Positions 11,825 through 22,219 of a stretch of DNA of 32,133 bases are shown piece after piece. This DNA is from Priapulus caudatus (Eukaryota; Priapulida; Priapulimorpha; Priapulimorphida; Priapulidae). Numbering within the stretch: the stretch's first letter is position 1; every line of letters begins with the position of its first letter. The notes beneath the pieces are model-generated. The model saw only the letters and a list, made by a program, of their open reading frames with translations. It had not been told where the DNA came from and searched no databases. The position numbers and the translations under genes are program-made. Location of the stretch: contig NW_014577280.1 of NCBI RefSeq assembly GCF_000485595.1, positions 135,195 to 167,327 on the forward strand, in the 5' to 3' direction.

Positions 11825-12345
11825 TCGTGGCCTTGACCAACTGTGAGAACCAGACTGTAAGTTTAACTCGAGCACCAGCGCAACGGGAGACTGATGAGGA
11901 GAGATCAAGGATCGCGTAAGGCGCCGGGAGGGACAAGAAGCCGGAAGAAGATGTCCTCCACGAAGATTGACTTTTCCAATTTAATGCACTAAACCTGTTG
12001 TACTATAAGTTTATAAATATGTCTAATATTTAGTACATAAGTTATGATATATAGGGACGCATTTGATAGCTTCGTTGATATTGGGGACATGCGTAAGTTA
12101 ATTTTTGTACAGTCATTAACTTTACGTCGTTCCTTGGACGATTGTGATACAATAGTTCTGGTTAAGGACAAATTAGATCTATGTTTGTATCAACCTCAAA
12201 TCCTAAGTGCTTAAGTTGATTCTTTATCGAGTACTCTTCGACTTGTCGAGTTCGTAAAAGCTTCATAAACAATACTTGTTTAAATTTAAACAGCTAACGC
12301 TAATAGGTTATTAAATGAGCGAACTCTAATAGGACGTGTTTTCAT
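11825..12345 (-). repeat. Right arm, inner part, of the 3.8-kb inverted-repeat element
   Basis: Complementary to 10100-10640. Shared landmarks include GGGGACATGC followed by GTAAGTTAATTTTT, a TTGTGATACAATAGTT segment, and AAGCTTCATAA followed by CAATACTTGTTT. The match stops near 12345 and resumes at 13783, so something is inserted between. Confidence 0.82.
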
Positions 12346-12429
12346 TGTTTGATAAACAAGACGTTCATATGCGCACATGCGCAAGTTTAACGGTTGGCAC
12401 ACATAGCAGATGCGTTGATAATGTGTTCC

Positions 12430-13640
12430 GGAGTACAACAATACGCCGCAACGTGTACGTACACACGCACGCACGCCAACGGCACGCAGCACGCACTACT
12501 CATGGGCACTGGCCACGTGTACGTACACACGGCGCGGGGATAGGGATAGAGCGGACTCACCGCACAGCACGCAATAAGCACGCCATGCACGCACGTGTAC
12601 GTGCACGCGCACGCCGCCAACGCATGCACGCACGTGTACGGCAGCACGCCACGCACTCAACGCAAGCACGCACATGCTGGCGTGCACACGGCACGGCACA
12701 CGCATGCAGCCGCACGGTGTACGTGCAACCGACTCACGCACGCACGCATCGCACGCCATGTGTACGTTCATAGCAGGTACGACACGCGCGCACCGTGTAC
12801 ATCAAAACAGCGACCGCACGCACCAAGCTACCGAGCGGCAGCATGCACCACACGTGATACCTAGCAGCACGCGACCAACGTACGAGCACGCCATAGAGTA
12901 CCGACACGTGTACAGTGCAGCACGCACGCCACGCACGCACGAACGCACGGACGGACGAGACAGCGTGTGACGGTAGCACACGCGCTGCACCGGCACGGCC
13001 GCGAGACACGATGCAGCCACGCAAAAGAGCGGTCAGGGATGCCTAACCAGGTGGTAAGCACCGCCAAGGCACAACGTATACGTGCACGCACCGCAACACC
13101 ACGCACACACGCAACCCATGCCGCACGTTTACGGCTACAGCACGCCGGAACGCACGGCATGCCATAGCACACAGGGTGTACGTGCACCACGCCACCCGCA
13201 CGCACGTCTACCGTGCACATGCATGCATGCAACGCACGGCCACGTGTACCTGTACACACTCCGCACCGTACGCCCAACGCACCTCAGCACCACTACGATG
13301 TCCACACACCGACCACCGCACCCGCTACACACACACCGGTCCGCGCCGCTGACTCGCATGCACACGCAACGGTAACGTGCACACGCACGCCACATGACCG
13401 CCACAGCACGCTGTACGTGCATGCACAGCACGCCACGTGTGACCGGTCCAACGCTCGAAACGCACGAAGCGGGAACGTGCACACCACAGCACGCACGTGC
13501 TACGTGCACACGGAACGCAGCGCAACGTGTACGTGCAACGCACGCGCACTAGCACGCACGCACACGACCACGCCACTGATACGCTGGCACAACGCAAATC
13601 GCACGCAGCATCGCACGTGTACGTGCACTACATTAAAGCA
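12430..13640. repeat. Degenerate ACGC / CGTGTACGTG repeat inside the right arm
   Basis: About 1.2 kb rich in CACGCACG and in near-palindromic CGTGTACGT(G/A)CAC cores, recurring at irregular intervals of roughly 50-80 bases. CG and CA dinucleotides are far more frequent than in the flanks. It lies wholly within the 12345-13783 interruption of the inverted-repeat arm. Open frames on both strands are long because stop codons are rare in this composition, and they have no domain. It could be a decayed satellite. Confidence 0.75.
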
Positions 13641-13782
13641 GGACAGCTTTCTAATCAGAACAGTGTGGTCATTCATCCTGTAAATGTCAAGCCAGGAGCA
13701 CGCTCTTTCGCTTCTGCCACCGATCGCACATAAACAAATACACGTACCCGATCTAATACGTCACGGAAACCACTCCCTATAA

Positions 13783-13850
13783 CACTTTTAGGGATGAATC
13801 ATAACTTCTGAGTGTTTAAATAACACCAGAATCGATCGGGCATCCAAAAA
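13783..13850 (-). repeat. Right arm, terminal part, of the 3.8-kb inverted-repeat element
   Basis: TTTTAGGGATGAATCATA, AACACCAGAATCGAT and GGGCATCCAAA align with the complement of 10039-10110. This segment restores the outer end of the inverted repeat after the 1.4-kb interruption. Confidence 0.8.
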
Positions 13851-14275
13851 TAACCGACAGAAAGCATACCTAACATGCCATATGTCAACAATACAGGCCG
13901 AATTTGGTACGCGACTGCAGCTAATTGAGCTAATTGGTCATTAGCTATTAAACCATCTTTAATTTAGGATCAAACTTTGCATCTGTGGAAATCGACTCCG
14001 CCCCCAAAATTAACCACCTGCTATTAACATGTTAACATGACTAACAAGGTGTTTACAGGTAAGCAATCTTACAGCACATTTTCCCATAACGCCGAAATCG
14101 CAAAAAAAGGGTGCTGGCCCAGTAAAAAGTTCTGCGGACCAACAAAATTTGTAACTTTTTTTTAGTGTTATATGGGACGCAATAACCAAGCACACTTAGT
14201 GAAGAATCCCAGCTTGTTCACTCGAATTTCGCCTGGTACGAGGCCTTTTTTGCCCACTTCTATGACTGGACTAAA
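13851..14275. other. Unique sequence, nothing recognised
   Basis: AT-rich sequence containing short local palindromes such as GTTAACATGTTAAC-like bases near 14027. No gene. Confidence 0.35.
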
Positions 14276-14839
14276 TAGAGGCCGCCAACCTCGAAAACTA
14301 ATTCACAGAATAGCTGAATAAGGTAATGGCTCGAATGCGTCGAGGCGTAGTGCCGAGACGGGTTTCCGGCGTGGCGGACACAAAGCGAATTATCTATTAA
14401 TGCGGTTCAATCCAGGCGCGAAGATGTTTAGAAGGAGACACAGTCACCGACTCCGGCGCCCGCATTGCTCGTCGCTCCGTCGCTCTCTCCCCTCTCCTCT
14501 CTCTCCGCCGGGCCCTCGTCGCTCCTCTCAATCTCCTCTCCTCCTCTCCGTCTCTCTCTACTCTCTGTCCGTCATCATTCTCTCTCTCTTGCTGGCTCTC
14601 TCTCGCTCTCTCTTTTGTCTGTCGTCTTACTCTTCTCGTCACTCCATCACCTCACGGGTCTCTCTACTCGTCTCGTTCTTCTCGGTCTCCTCTCTCGGTC
14701 TCTCGGCTCATCTGCTCCGCTCTCCTCTTCTATGCGTTGAATCTCTCTTCGTCGTCACTCTGCTCTATTAATTGGGCTCGCTGTTGTGTATGTGTGGTGT
14801 TGGTGTTGTGTTCGTGTGGTTGTGTTGTGCCTGTGTGTC

Positions 14840-14911
<72 letters not shown>

Positions 14912-15090
14912 CAAGCGCGCGAGTCGTGACTGTTCTCACTTCTAAACAATTTCGCGCCTGATTGAACCGCATTAATAATGAATTCGCTTTGTGCCGCACG
15001 CCGGAACCGTCTCGCACACGCCTGACGCATTCGAGCCATTACCTTATCTCAGCTATTCTGTGAATTATTTTACGAGGTTGCGGCTATATG
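14276..15090. mobile_element. Foldback element with CT/GA core
   Basis: Left arm 14276-14475 and right arm 14925-15090 are inverted copies. GCCGCCAACCTCG at 14281 pairs with CGAGGTTGCGGC ending at 15084. ATTCACAGAATAGCT pairs with AGCTATTCTGTGAAT, TGGCTCGAATGCGT with CGCATTCGAGCCA, and ATTAATGCGGTTCAATC with its complement. The arms continue inward into a CT-rich tract on the left (14472-14732) and a pure (GA)n on the right (14842-14905). CTAAAT occurs just outside both ends (14271-14276 and 15091-15096) and might be a target-site duplication. No coding capacity. A non-autonomous foldback/MITE-like transposon is the natural reading. Confidence 0.75.
14842..14905. repeat. (GA)n microsatellite within the foldback element
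   Basis: About 32 uninterrupted GA units. The complementary CT tract at 14472-14732 is much longer and heavily interrupted. Confidence 0.95.
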
Positions 15091-15116
15091 CTAAATCATT
15101 CAAACGTACCGTGGAT

Positions 15117-15343
15117 CGCTACTGAGGCTCATAGGGTCTATACTATCTGATATGGTTAGGGTTAGGGTTAGGGTTAGGGTTAGGGAGTAGGCGTAGGCGA
15201 CTCCCTAAACTCGTTAGTGGAGTAGGCGAGGTACGGTCAGGCATATTAGATAGTACCAGGGTAAGTTCCGGTATACCGGACCGTACCCAGGGTACGATCC
15301 GGCAGTACCCTGGGGGACATAGACCCTCTCAGCGCTACTGAGG
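15117..15343. mobile_element. MITE-like element with 11-bp direct repeats and internal TTAGGG array
   Basis: CGCTACTGAGG occurs at 15117-15127 and 15333-15343. Just inside, the ends are imperfectly inverted: CTCATAGGGTCTATA on the left against the complement of ATAGACCCTCTCAG on the right. A second inverted pair, ACTATCTGATATG/CATATTAGATAGT, lies further in. The interior holds five TTAGGG units and a GC-rich stretch with nested hairpins (CCAGGGTA/TACCCTGG and CCGGTATACCGG). Direct repeats of 9-11 bp are typical of Mutator-like elements, but no transposase is present, so the assignment is tentative. Confidence 0.55.
15155..15185 (+). repeat. Interstitial telomere-type (TTAGGG)n
   Basis: Five perfect TTAGGG-phase units, immediately followed by a hairpin TTAGGGAGT/ACTCCCTAA. 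TTAGGG is the common animal telomere repeat outside most arthropods and nematodes. The array is internal to the window, so it is not a chromosome end. Confidence 0.95.
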
Positions 15344-15412
15344 GCAGTATAGATGCGCGCGTTCATGCGTATTAACCAGTGATAAGCCTGAGTCGCTGGG
15401 GTCAATTCATAC

Positions 15413-15495
15413 GATACTGATCAAGAGTCCATAATAGAAAAGATTCTAAAATATAGAAAAGATAGTTTCCTATTATGGACTCTTGATACTGATCA
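15413..15495. mobile_element. Small hairpin element flanked by 11-bp direct repeats
   Basis: A perfect 18-bp inverted repeat (15420-15437 with 15470-15487, core AGAGTCCATAATAG) surrounds a 32-base A-rich loop. GATACTGATCA is directly repeated at 15413-15423 and 15485-15495, overlapping the stem ends by a few bases. The architecture matches the 2512-2598 element, but the sequence does not. Confidence 0.55.
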
Positions 15496-15785
15496 CTTTG
15501 TTGGCAGATGATGTCGTATTGATGTATTTTATTCCTGCCTTCTAATCGTGATCTGCTACACGAAATCCCAGTAAAATCATCTTTTTTCGGATAGTGTATG
15601 TAAAAGAGAGAAAGCGAGCGCGCAAGTGAGTCAGATAGCAAGAGGGAAAAAAGAGAGAAGGGGAGGGGGAGGAAGAAGCAGCAGCCGCGACCAGCGCAGA
15701 TGTTACAGTGGTTAGCAGTTTTGTCTGCGTGGTTTTGACGTCGTAAGAGGGATGCAACGAGTGTAATTAGGCCTATGAATCTCAA

Positions 15786-15968
15786 ACCAACCCAAACTCG
15801 AACTCAAAAACCAAACCAATCGTAACTAACCCGTACGTTACTATAAGTTGAACTAGCTAAACCGAATCGAAGTGAACTTAACCACGAACCGAACTAATCG
15901 GATGTGACTGAACGAAACCGACACGAGTTGATCAAACTGAACCGACCGGAACAAAAACAACGAACTAA
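15786..15968. repeat. Degenerate AACCGAAC-type repeat
   Basis: A-rich sequence with recurring AACC(A/G)AAC(T/C)-like words of about 7-10 bases, too diverged to give a fixed unit. Frames through it are non-coding. Confidence 0.55.
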
Positions 15969-16174
15969 ATTCAAAATAAATGAATTGGACGTTTACCATG
16001 TAAAGCTCACAGCAGATTCCCTTGGTTGTGCGCGGCAAACATTAGTGCATATTGAAACAGTATTTATTATTACATTATATTGGACGTGTTTTGCCACAAT
16101 GTGGTTCAGATCAGCATCTGTCTTATCTGAACCAAATAAAGAGAAAAACAACTTTCAAAACACACGCACAGTAA

Positions 16175-16356
<182 letters not shown>

Positions 16357-16438
16357 AAGATAATATTAGGGCTACAATGCCAGTACGTGGCATGCGCGCC
16401 GGCCATACCGGATTACAAAAAGACGAACATATGTGGCG

Positions 16439-16580
16439 TGTAATCATGTAACTTGGTACTCGCTTCGCACCGTCCTTCGCTTAAGTTATGGCATACGGTG
16501 CGATGCGTCGCACGCATGAGCCATCGAGTAAGCTACCAGGCTAAGAGAGGTGAGAGCGAGTGACCAGTCTATGTAATCTG
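16439..16580 (-). mobile_element. Left-arm copy of the nested 106-bp hairpin element (degraded)
   Basis: Corresponds in inverted orientation to 26012-26135. TGTAATC at 16439-16445 and TGTAATCTG at 16572-16580 are the flanking direct repeats. Inside them, TTGGTACTCGCTTCGC at the left end and GAGAGCGAGTGACCAGTC at the right end are the eroded hairpin arms. The copy is longer and more irregular than its partner. Confidence 0.6.
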
Positions 16581-17462
16581 CCGATCTGGCACAATCAACG
16601 GCGATTTTACAGTTAGCTATAGTATGTGTATATATTGGCAGATAGATATTAGCTAGTAGTATAGGTGGATCCCGATTTTTCGGGACATAGTTTATCCAGG
16701 CTACGTGCAGCGTGCTTGAGTGCTCAGGCGCTAGAGTTCAATGGAGAATACACAGGTCAGGTTAGCACAGGCTATTAGCGTCGCGAATTGGCATCGCAAC
16801 ACATATGTTCATGGACTATGAGGCTTGCCTTTACATCGCGAGTGGTTCAGAAATTCTTACCCGATTTTACACTAGCATATAGGCTTATCAACGCAGCGTT
16901 TTTATAACATCCTGTGTTATGCACTAATTTGGGCCATACTGTCTAAAGTGTACGCTAGTATGAACAAAGATATTTGATTCACTGCTAGACAACGTCAGCC
17001 AAGCGCGCTTATCGTCGAGAAAATTGCGTGCATTGGGAATTGACACGACGGAATGGAGCGCAGGGCAGCACAAAGCGTTGTGCACCATCACGCTAGTGTG
17101 ATTAGGATGTGGCGTGAATTGACTACACTTTAACATTCTAAGCGAGTCCATTTTATACATCTCAAGGACTTTGCGCAGAACGCGACAAAACAAAAGCGCT
17201 GATCTAGACGATCGACTGTTCTGCGGTCGGTTAGTGGTGTATGCAGTCTGGCAATTCTATCATGTGAAACAGTGAGACGTCTGCCATCTACGTTATCCAG
17301 GCAGTGTTAAATGCACTCCAGTCTGCGTGAGTTATACCCAATCTCTCTAATCCGTGCAATGAGTCAGATGAGTAAATGGACAGGCGCTCAATGTAACACA
17401 CTGTAATTGTAAAGCCGGGCTTGGTGAAGTTCTGTTCAATGTTGCCTCCCGGCTGGCTATTT

Positions 17463-18315
17463 ATCAGGAGTAAGATAATATTAGAAGGAGTATGACTCGC
17501 ACAAACACGAGAAATTTCACATTTGCTTGGCTAATTTTACGGACGGTATGATATATTCACGCTGCAAGATTGATAGAAAATTACATCTAAATAGCGCGTT
17601 GGACATCCACCGCAAACACGTCAACTTTACTTTGTTTCCATTACCTTTTCTTTTTATGGAGATAAAGCTTAACGTCACTCATGGGTTCATAGCGTGTTTT
17701 ACTGTGGTGTGTTCAGGTTGGCCTGACTTAGTTTCAAACCAGCTGGCTAGCCTGTGATGGATGGTCTTGTTTGTTGAGACTGCCATCTGTTGGCGGCAGG
17801 AGTGAAGATAATATGAGAAAATCCTATATATATCCTATATTTATCATACAATTATATATATATTATCCTGATATATAAGCACGTATATATATATAGCACA
17901 CATATAACTAATACTTATCCGTATATTATGTAATATCGCTATATTATCTAGCCTCCTCCGGCTCAACGAGGTGGCATGCTTGTCACAGACAAGACCATTC
18001 CGTCAGCAGGCTAGCCACTGTTTGAACAAGTCCGCAGGCAACCTGGAAGCCACCTACCGACAGTAAACACGCCCTAATGACATGTGTGACGTTTCAAAGA
18101 GCTATATCTGCCATATAAAAGAAGAGTATGGAAACATAATTAAAGTTTGAAGTGTGGCCAGTGATAGTCGGCAATCGCTAATTTAGACTGCTTACATTTT
18201 TTATCAAAAAAAGTTGCAGCGTAATATATCATGGGCGTAAATTAGCAAAGCAAATGTTGAATTTTCGTAAGTTTTTGACGTGTCATACTCGTTCTATATA
18301 ATGCTATACTCTGAT
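17463..18315. mobile_element. Nested foldback element, left-arm copy
   Basis: Begins ATCAGGAGTAAGATAATAT and ends with a diverged complement (CTCTGAT). Two inverted halves of about 350 bases flank an AT-rich centre (about 17815-17950) full of TATATA and ATAATATAGG-like words. The inner edge of the first half repeats the outer motif as GGCGGCAGGAGTGAAGATAA. It is homologous to 24421-25211 but about 60 bases longer. ATTTAT is present at both outer junctions and may be the target-site duplication. No coding capacity. Confidence 0.8.
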
Positions 18316-20329
18316 TTATGAAGAGTATGCTGCACTCGTGCAACAAGAAATCAACGTCAACCGGGGGCCACATTCAATACAGCTGGGCCTACTGATGCCG
18401 GCGATATAGCATTTATGTTATATGAGTGTAAATGTGTAGCGGCGTTGCGCGGGCGTGCGCAGCCTGTGTGTTGCACGAGAAGCATTTGAACCTGGCCATT
18501 TAGGGCAGTAATTATGCTGGCATATACTAGGCCGCGAACAGGAGTAGAGATAAACATTACGACATTAGTAGTAAATGAACATTTTCGTTGTTTATTCAGG
18601 CATTAGCTTTTTATTGAAGATGCTCCCAAGCGTCTGTGGTTTCGGCCTGTGCTCTGCGTGACAGCTTTAGGTGTGTTGTGACTCTACGCCCACGCTGGCA
18701 GCCTAAAAAAAGCCGTGTGGCTGCTCTCTGATACGCGGATTGCTGCGAGTGACAAACCGACCGCACGGAGAGCGGCGTCTGTCAATGGATTTCCTTAATA
18801 ATAAACATTGTAAGCCTATTTGGTTTGGTCTAACCCTTAATAGGCGAAATAATATGAGCAAGGAGTAACAGTGCGCAATGCCTCAACTCGTACTTGTACC
18901 GCCGGCTTTCCATGCCTACCCCCGCCGCACCAAGCGCCTGTGTGCCTCAACGTCAACTATACCACAGCTCTAATGGTCAGCATCATATAAACCCCCTAGC
19001 ATGAACGCGGGTTTCTTAAGGCTAGGTAGCATGCCTGAGTTGGTTGATCTGTAATCGACATGGCGCGCGGCGTTGCGGCGAGGGTGCGGCGCGACACCCT
19101 TCCATATACGCCGGCTACTTAGAAAGGAAGTCATATGAAGAAGGCTGCAGAATAGAAATAGTGATTCGGGACACTCCTGTATGAACTAGACGCGACAAAC
19201 AAAGTTTTACGTAGGAGAGCGAAATTGTACAGTATATTTGAAGACAGCTACTTATTCAAGAATTCATAGAGGCAACGCTATGTTAGGCTGGGCGCTAGCA
19301 AGCGGGATGAGGCCTTAAATGTCAAAATTGGAATTACAAGTGATCATACTTTATATTGCGATTTTCATAACAAATTGCAAACAGTTTTTGTTTAAAGAGA
19401 AATGAAGCCATTTGTCGCGCTATCTTTTCGCACACAAAATGCTGAGTATGCCGTCTAATGAGGATACTGTTAGCCCTTCAAATGGCATAATAATAAATGT
19501 TTTAGTACCGTATATATAAACGTGTAATTAATGGTTGACTATTTAGACTGTGCGTAGGTATACAGGCCGTTGTTTGGCTTTATTCTACACATCTGAAATG
19601 TTTGTCGTGGGGCACAAACGGTTGGTGTTGGCGGCATTGTTAGCAATGTAGAGCAGATACTGCTCCACTCCGAAAGCATTCACGAGCACTCGCGAAGACT
19701 GATGTACGCAACAGTAGCAAATGGCAAGCACTCGGCGGACCATTTGAATTGGCCTAGCTAGTTCAAACAACGTCGTCATATCCAGGCAAGAGTTTGAGAA
19801 CGATGATTAAGTGGGCCGTTACTATACTTCATTATATGATGCATAAAATTGCAGAATTTCCTTGTAAATATGGCTGCTCGTGAAACGGTGAGATAGTCAA
19901 TTTAATACCGCTATAATGTGTTGAGCAGATGGCATCTACGACTGAGGCTGCGGGGCTCGGCGATGAGAGCGGCTGACTATGCGGTCGATCACACGTGGCG
20001 CTGATGAAATTTGCGAAAGATAAATCACAGCACCTCAGCGTCGGCATCTCCGCACGATCTGGCGATGGGATCGGCGGACCTGCAATCTTGGTTCACATCG
20101 CGACACTCGGCGTGAGAGCGATCGAACGCGTAACTGACACACACGAGCGCGATATAGATTTGCGGCGCGCACGGGCAGACGTACGCAACCAACAACGCAC
20201 GACGCACAGACGCACAACAGCACCGGACGCAGCATGGGGAAATTCGGGAGAAATGTGAGAAGAGAGATAACGATCGAAGGACGCAGCGAAGAAGGAACAG
20301 CCGAGAGAGCAGAGATGATGGCAGAACGA

Positions 20330-20416
20330 GAGAGAGAGAGAGAGCGGCGAGAGGGAATAGAGAGAGAGCGAGAGGAGAGAGAGTAGAGAGAGAGATGAGA
20401 GAGAGAGAGAAAGAAA

Positions 20417-20471
<55 letters not shown>

Positions 20472-20492
20472 AGAGAGAGAGAGAGAGAGAGC
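20330..20492. repeat. (GA)n-rich tract at the inner edge of the left arm
   Basis: GA dinucleotides with frequent interruptions up to 20412, then a purer run. The partner arm has only about seven CT units at the corresponding place (22640-22653), so arm symmetry ends here. Confidence 0.9.
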
Positions 20493-21180
20493 ACAGCGCG
20501 CGATGACCTTATCGATTTTCAAGTGAGCGACTTTTAATTCGCGGATGGGGCCTGTGCGCTAAGATAAAATTTGCATAATATTTTCGGAGATAGCGTACGT
20601 TTATTTTTAATAAGTCGGATCGTAAACGACTAAAAGCTAAAGAGTGTATGAATTCAGCGGTGACATAAATTCCTGCTCATTAAACGCAGGAACATTATTA
20701 AGTGATTGCTGTAAGTCAATGTCGCCGAAAAAAAACTCTAATTGAGAAGAGTAATTGATATGTCCAGCGAGGAAATAAAATAGGATGGACGCTGGCGCCA
20801 TCCGTGGACAGAATAGGAACGCTTGTTGCCATTTAGGGCTATATAAATTGGGGCATTTTGTACTAAAGTGGGTCGTCATATTAAGAAGATATATATGTTA
20901 ATCCGGCCAGATGTAAATTTCATACGTATGTGTACGCTATAGAATATTAATCTGGGCATTTCCATGCTAGTGACATTTGGCATTACAGCATTTAATGGCA
21001 ACTATTAATATGGGGTTTCTGCGATCGAAATATCGAAACGATCCGATTTTTATTGAAATTTTATTATTAGACGACCTCGCATCTCATATTAGCAGCGTTT
21101 ACGCTAATCCTATTACCCTACTACATTATCAGGAAAGTGAATAAAATGGTCGTGTGGTGTGTGTGTTGTGCGTGCGTAGC
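20493..21180. other. Spacer of the large palindrome, first part
   Basis: AT-rich unique sequence. An 80-residue minus-strand frame (20637-20879) has no recognisable motif and is not called. No RNA gene was seen. Confidence 0.4.
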
Positions 21181-21195
21181 NNNNNNNNNNNNNNN
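21181..21195. other. Assembly gap (15 N)
   Basis: Fifteen ambiguous bases lie within GT- then CA-rich sequence near the centre of the large palindrome. Confidence 0.95.
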
Positions 21196-21200
21196 GCACA

Positions 21201-21237
<37 letters not shown>

Positions 21238-21259
21238 CACACACATGCACACGCACACG

Positions 21260-21310
<51 letters not shown>
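21196..21310. repeat. (CA)n microsatellite
   Basis: CA repeats with CACG and ATG interruptions, and a pure run at about 21264-21309. Confidence 0.95.
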
Positions 21311-21655
21311 CACACACTCATCAAGTTTTGAAGTAGCCTCAGATAATTAGCTAAGGCCGAATGATTACAGCGCACACGGACAGCAGCGGCAATGCTTGAC
21401 ACACGAATGAGGACAACCGCACAGAACGCAAGAAACAACTACCATGACATGTGCGCGGCCAAAAAATTTATTTCTTACTTTTATATTTTTTACGTGTTTC
21501 TGTGCTTACTCTTACTGACGCACACAAAGACACCGACACATGAACATACTAGCACAGACAAGAGGCATAATATTTCGGCCTGCATAACGACTACGTCTGG
21601 TGAATGAGCGCGAATTTACAAGGAAGTCGACCCGTAGGCGTTTTAAACCCTTATG
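21311..21655 (+). repeat. Dispersed repeat A, copy 1
   Basis: Direct-orientation homologue of 28580-28845. Shared words include CATCAA(G/A)TTTT, CAGCGCACACGGACAGCAGC against CCGCACACGGGACAGCAGC, TGCTTGACAC, CACAGAA-GCAAGAA, and at the far end AAGGAAGTCGAC...TTTAAAC. Both copies directly follow a CA tract. Their plus-strand frames are weakly alike (LDT, TAQ, MC in register), but neither forms a recognisable protein. Confidence 0.75.
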
Positions 21656-21656
21656 G

Positions 21657-21960
21657 TGCGTGTGTGTGCGTGCGCGTGTGCATGTGTGTGTGTATAGTTT
21701 GATATTGTAGCAATTTGTAACGTAATTGTTAGCTGTATCATGTTTACGTTGTTCCAATTAATATACTTGGTTTGAAAGAACCGTAAAAGAAACTTATTCG
21801 AGTATTTTCGTGAGTTTTTACATGAAACAGAACACACCACAGAATGTGTGTGTGGCTGTGTGTGTCGATCTGTCTGTGTTAGCGCGCGCGCGCGTGTGTG
21901 TGTGCTCCCCCCGTAACGAAAGATTAAATGTGTGTGCGTGTGCGTGCGCTAATTAATTAT
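21657..21960 (+). repeat. Dispersed repeat B, copy 1
   Basis: Direct-orientation homologue of about 31612-31945. Both copies have a GTGCG-rich start, then TAGTTT...ATTGTA(G/T)CAATTTGTA, AATATACTTGGTTTGAAAGA, ATGAAACAGAA-CACA, and a TAACGAA...AATGTGTGTGCG segment before AAATAAATAAATAAT. Copy 1 follows repeat A directly, whereas in copy 2 the two are 2.8 kb apart. Confidence 0.75.
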
Positions 21961-22219
21961 AAAATAAATAAATAATGAAATCATAATTAAAGAAAAAAAT
22001 GATGAAAGAAATAAGTAGGCCTATTTATAAATAAATACACAAGAAGTGAAGAAATAATTATATGTGTGCTCCCCCCGTAACGAAATATTAAATGTGTGTG
22101 CATGTGCGTGCGCTAATTAATTCTTAAATAAATAAACAATTGAAGAATAATTTTATCACAAAATTGTTAAAAAAATAAATATTTATAAATAAATACACAA
22201 GAAGTCAAGAAATAATTAT
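21895..22219. repeat. Tandem duplication of about 165 bp
   Basis: Two adjacent copies, about 21895-22063 and 22064-22219. Each contains GTGTGCTCCCCCCGTAACGA, a TGTGTGCGTGTGCGTGCGC-like stretch, GCTAATTAATT, an AAATAAATAAA segment, and TATTTATAAATAAATACACA followed by AGAAATAATTATA. Copies differ by point changes and small indels. Confidence 0.88.

Larger units (their letters stand above)
16362..20345 (+). repeat. Left arm of the 9.8-kb inverted repeat
   Basis: The whole arm is matched in reverse complement by 22640-26208. Anchors, outer to inner: GGCATGCGCGCCGGCC (16389) with GGCCGGCGGCATGC (about 26170); TAGGTGGATCCCGATTTTTC (16661) with its complement near 25915; ATTCTACACATCTGAAATGT (about 19582) with its complement near 23290; and CGGGGCTCGGCGATGAGAGC (about 19951) with its complement near 22960. 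The arm is about 4.0 kb against 3.6 kb for its partner. The excess is mostly scattered one- or two-base insertions in this arm. No recognisable gene, transposase or RNA lies in it. It contains a nested foldback element and a nested hairpin element, both shared with the partner arm. Confidence 0.9.

Noticed and set aside
14403-14413. GGTTCAATCC as a pol III B box in the foldback arm
   Set aside because: No matching A box at the right distance on either strand.
15155-15185. A chromosome end
   Set aside because: Only five TTAGGG units, embedded in other sequence on both sides and inside a small element with flanking direct repeats.
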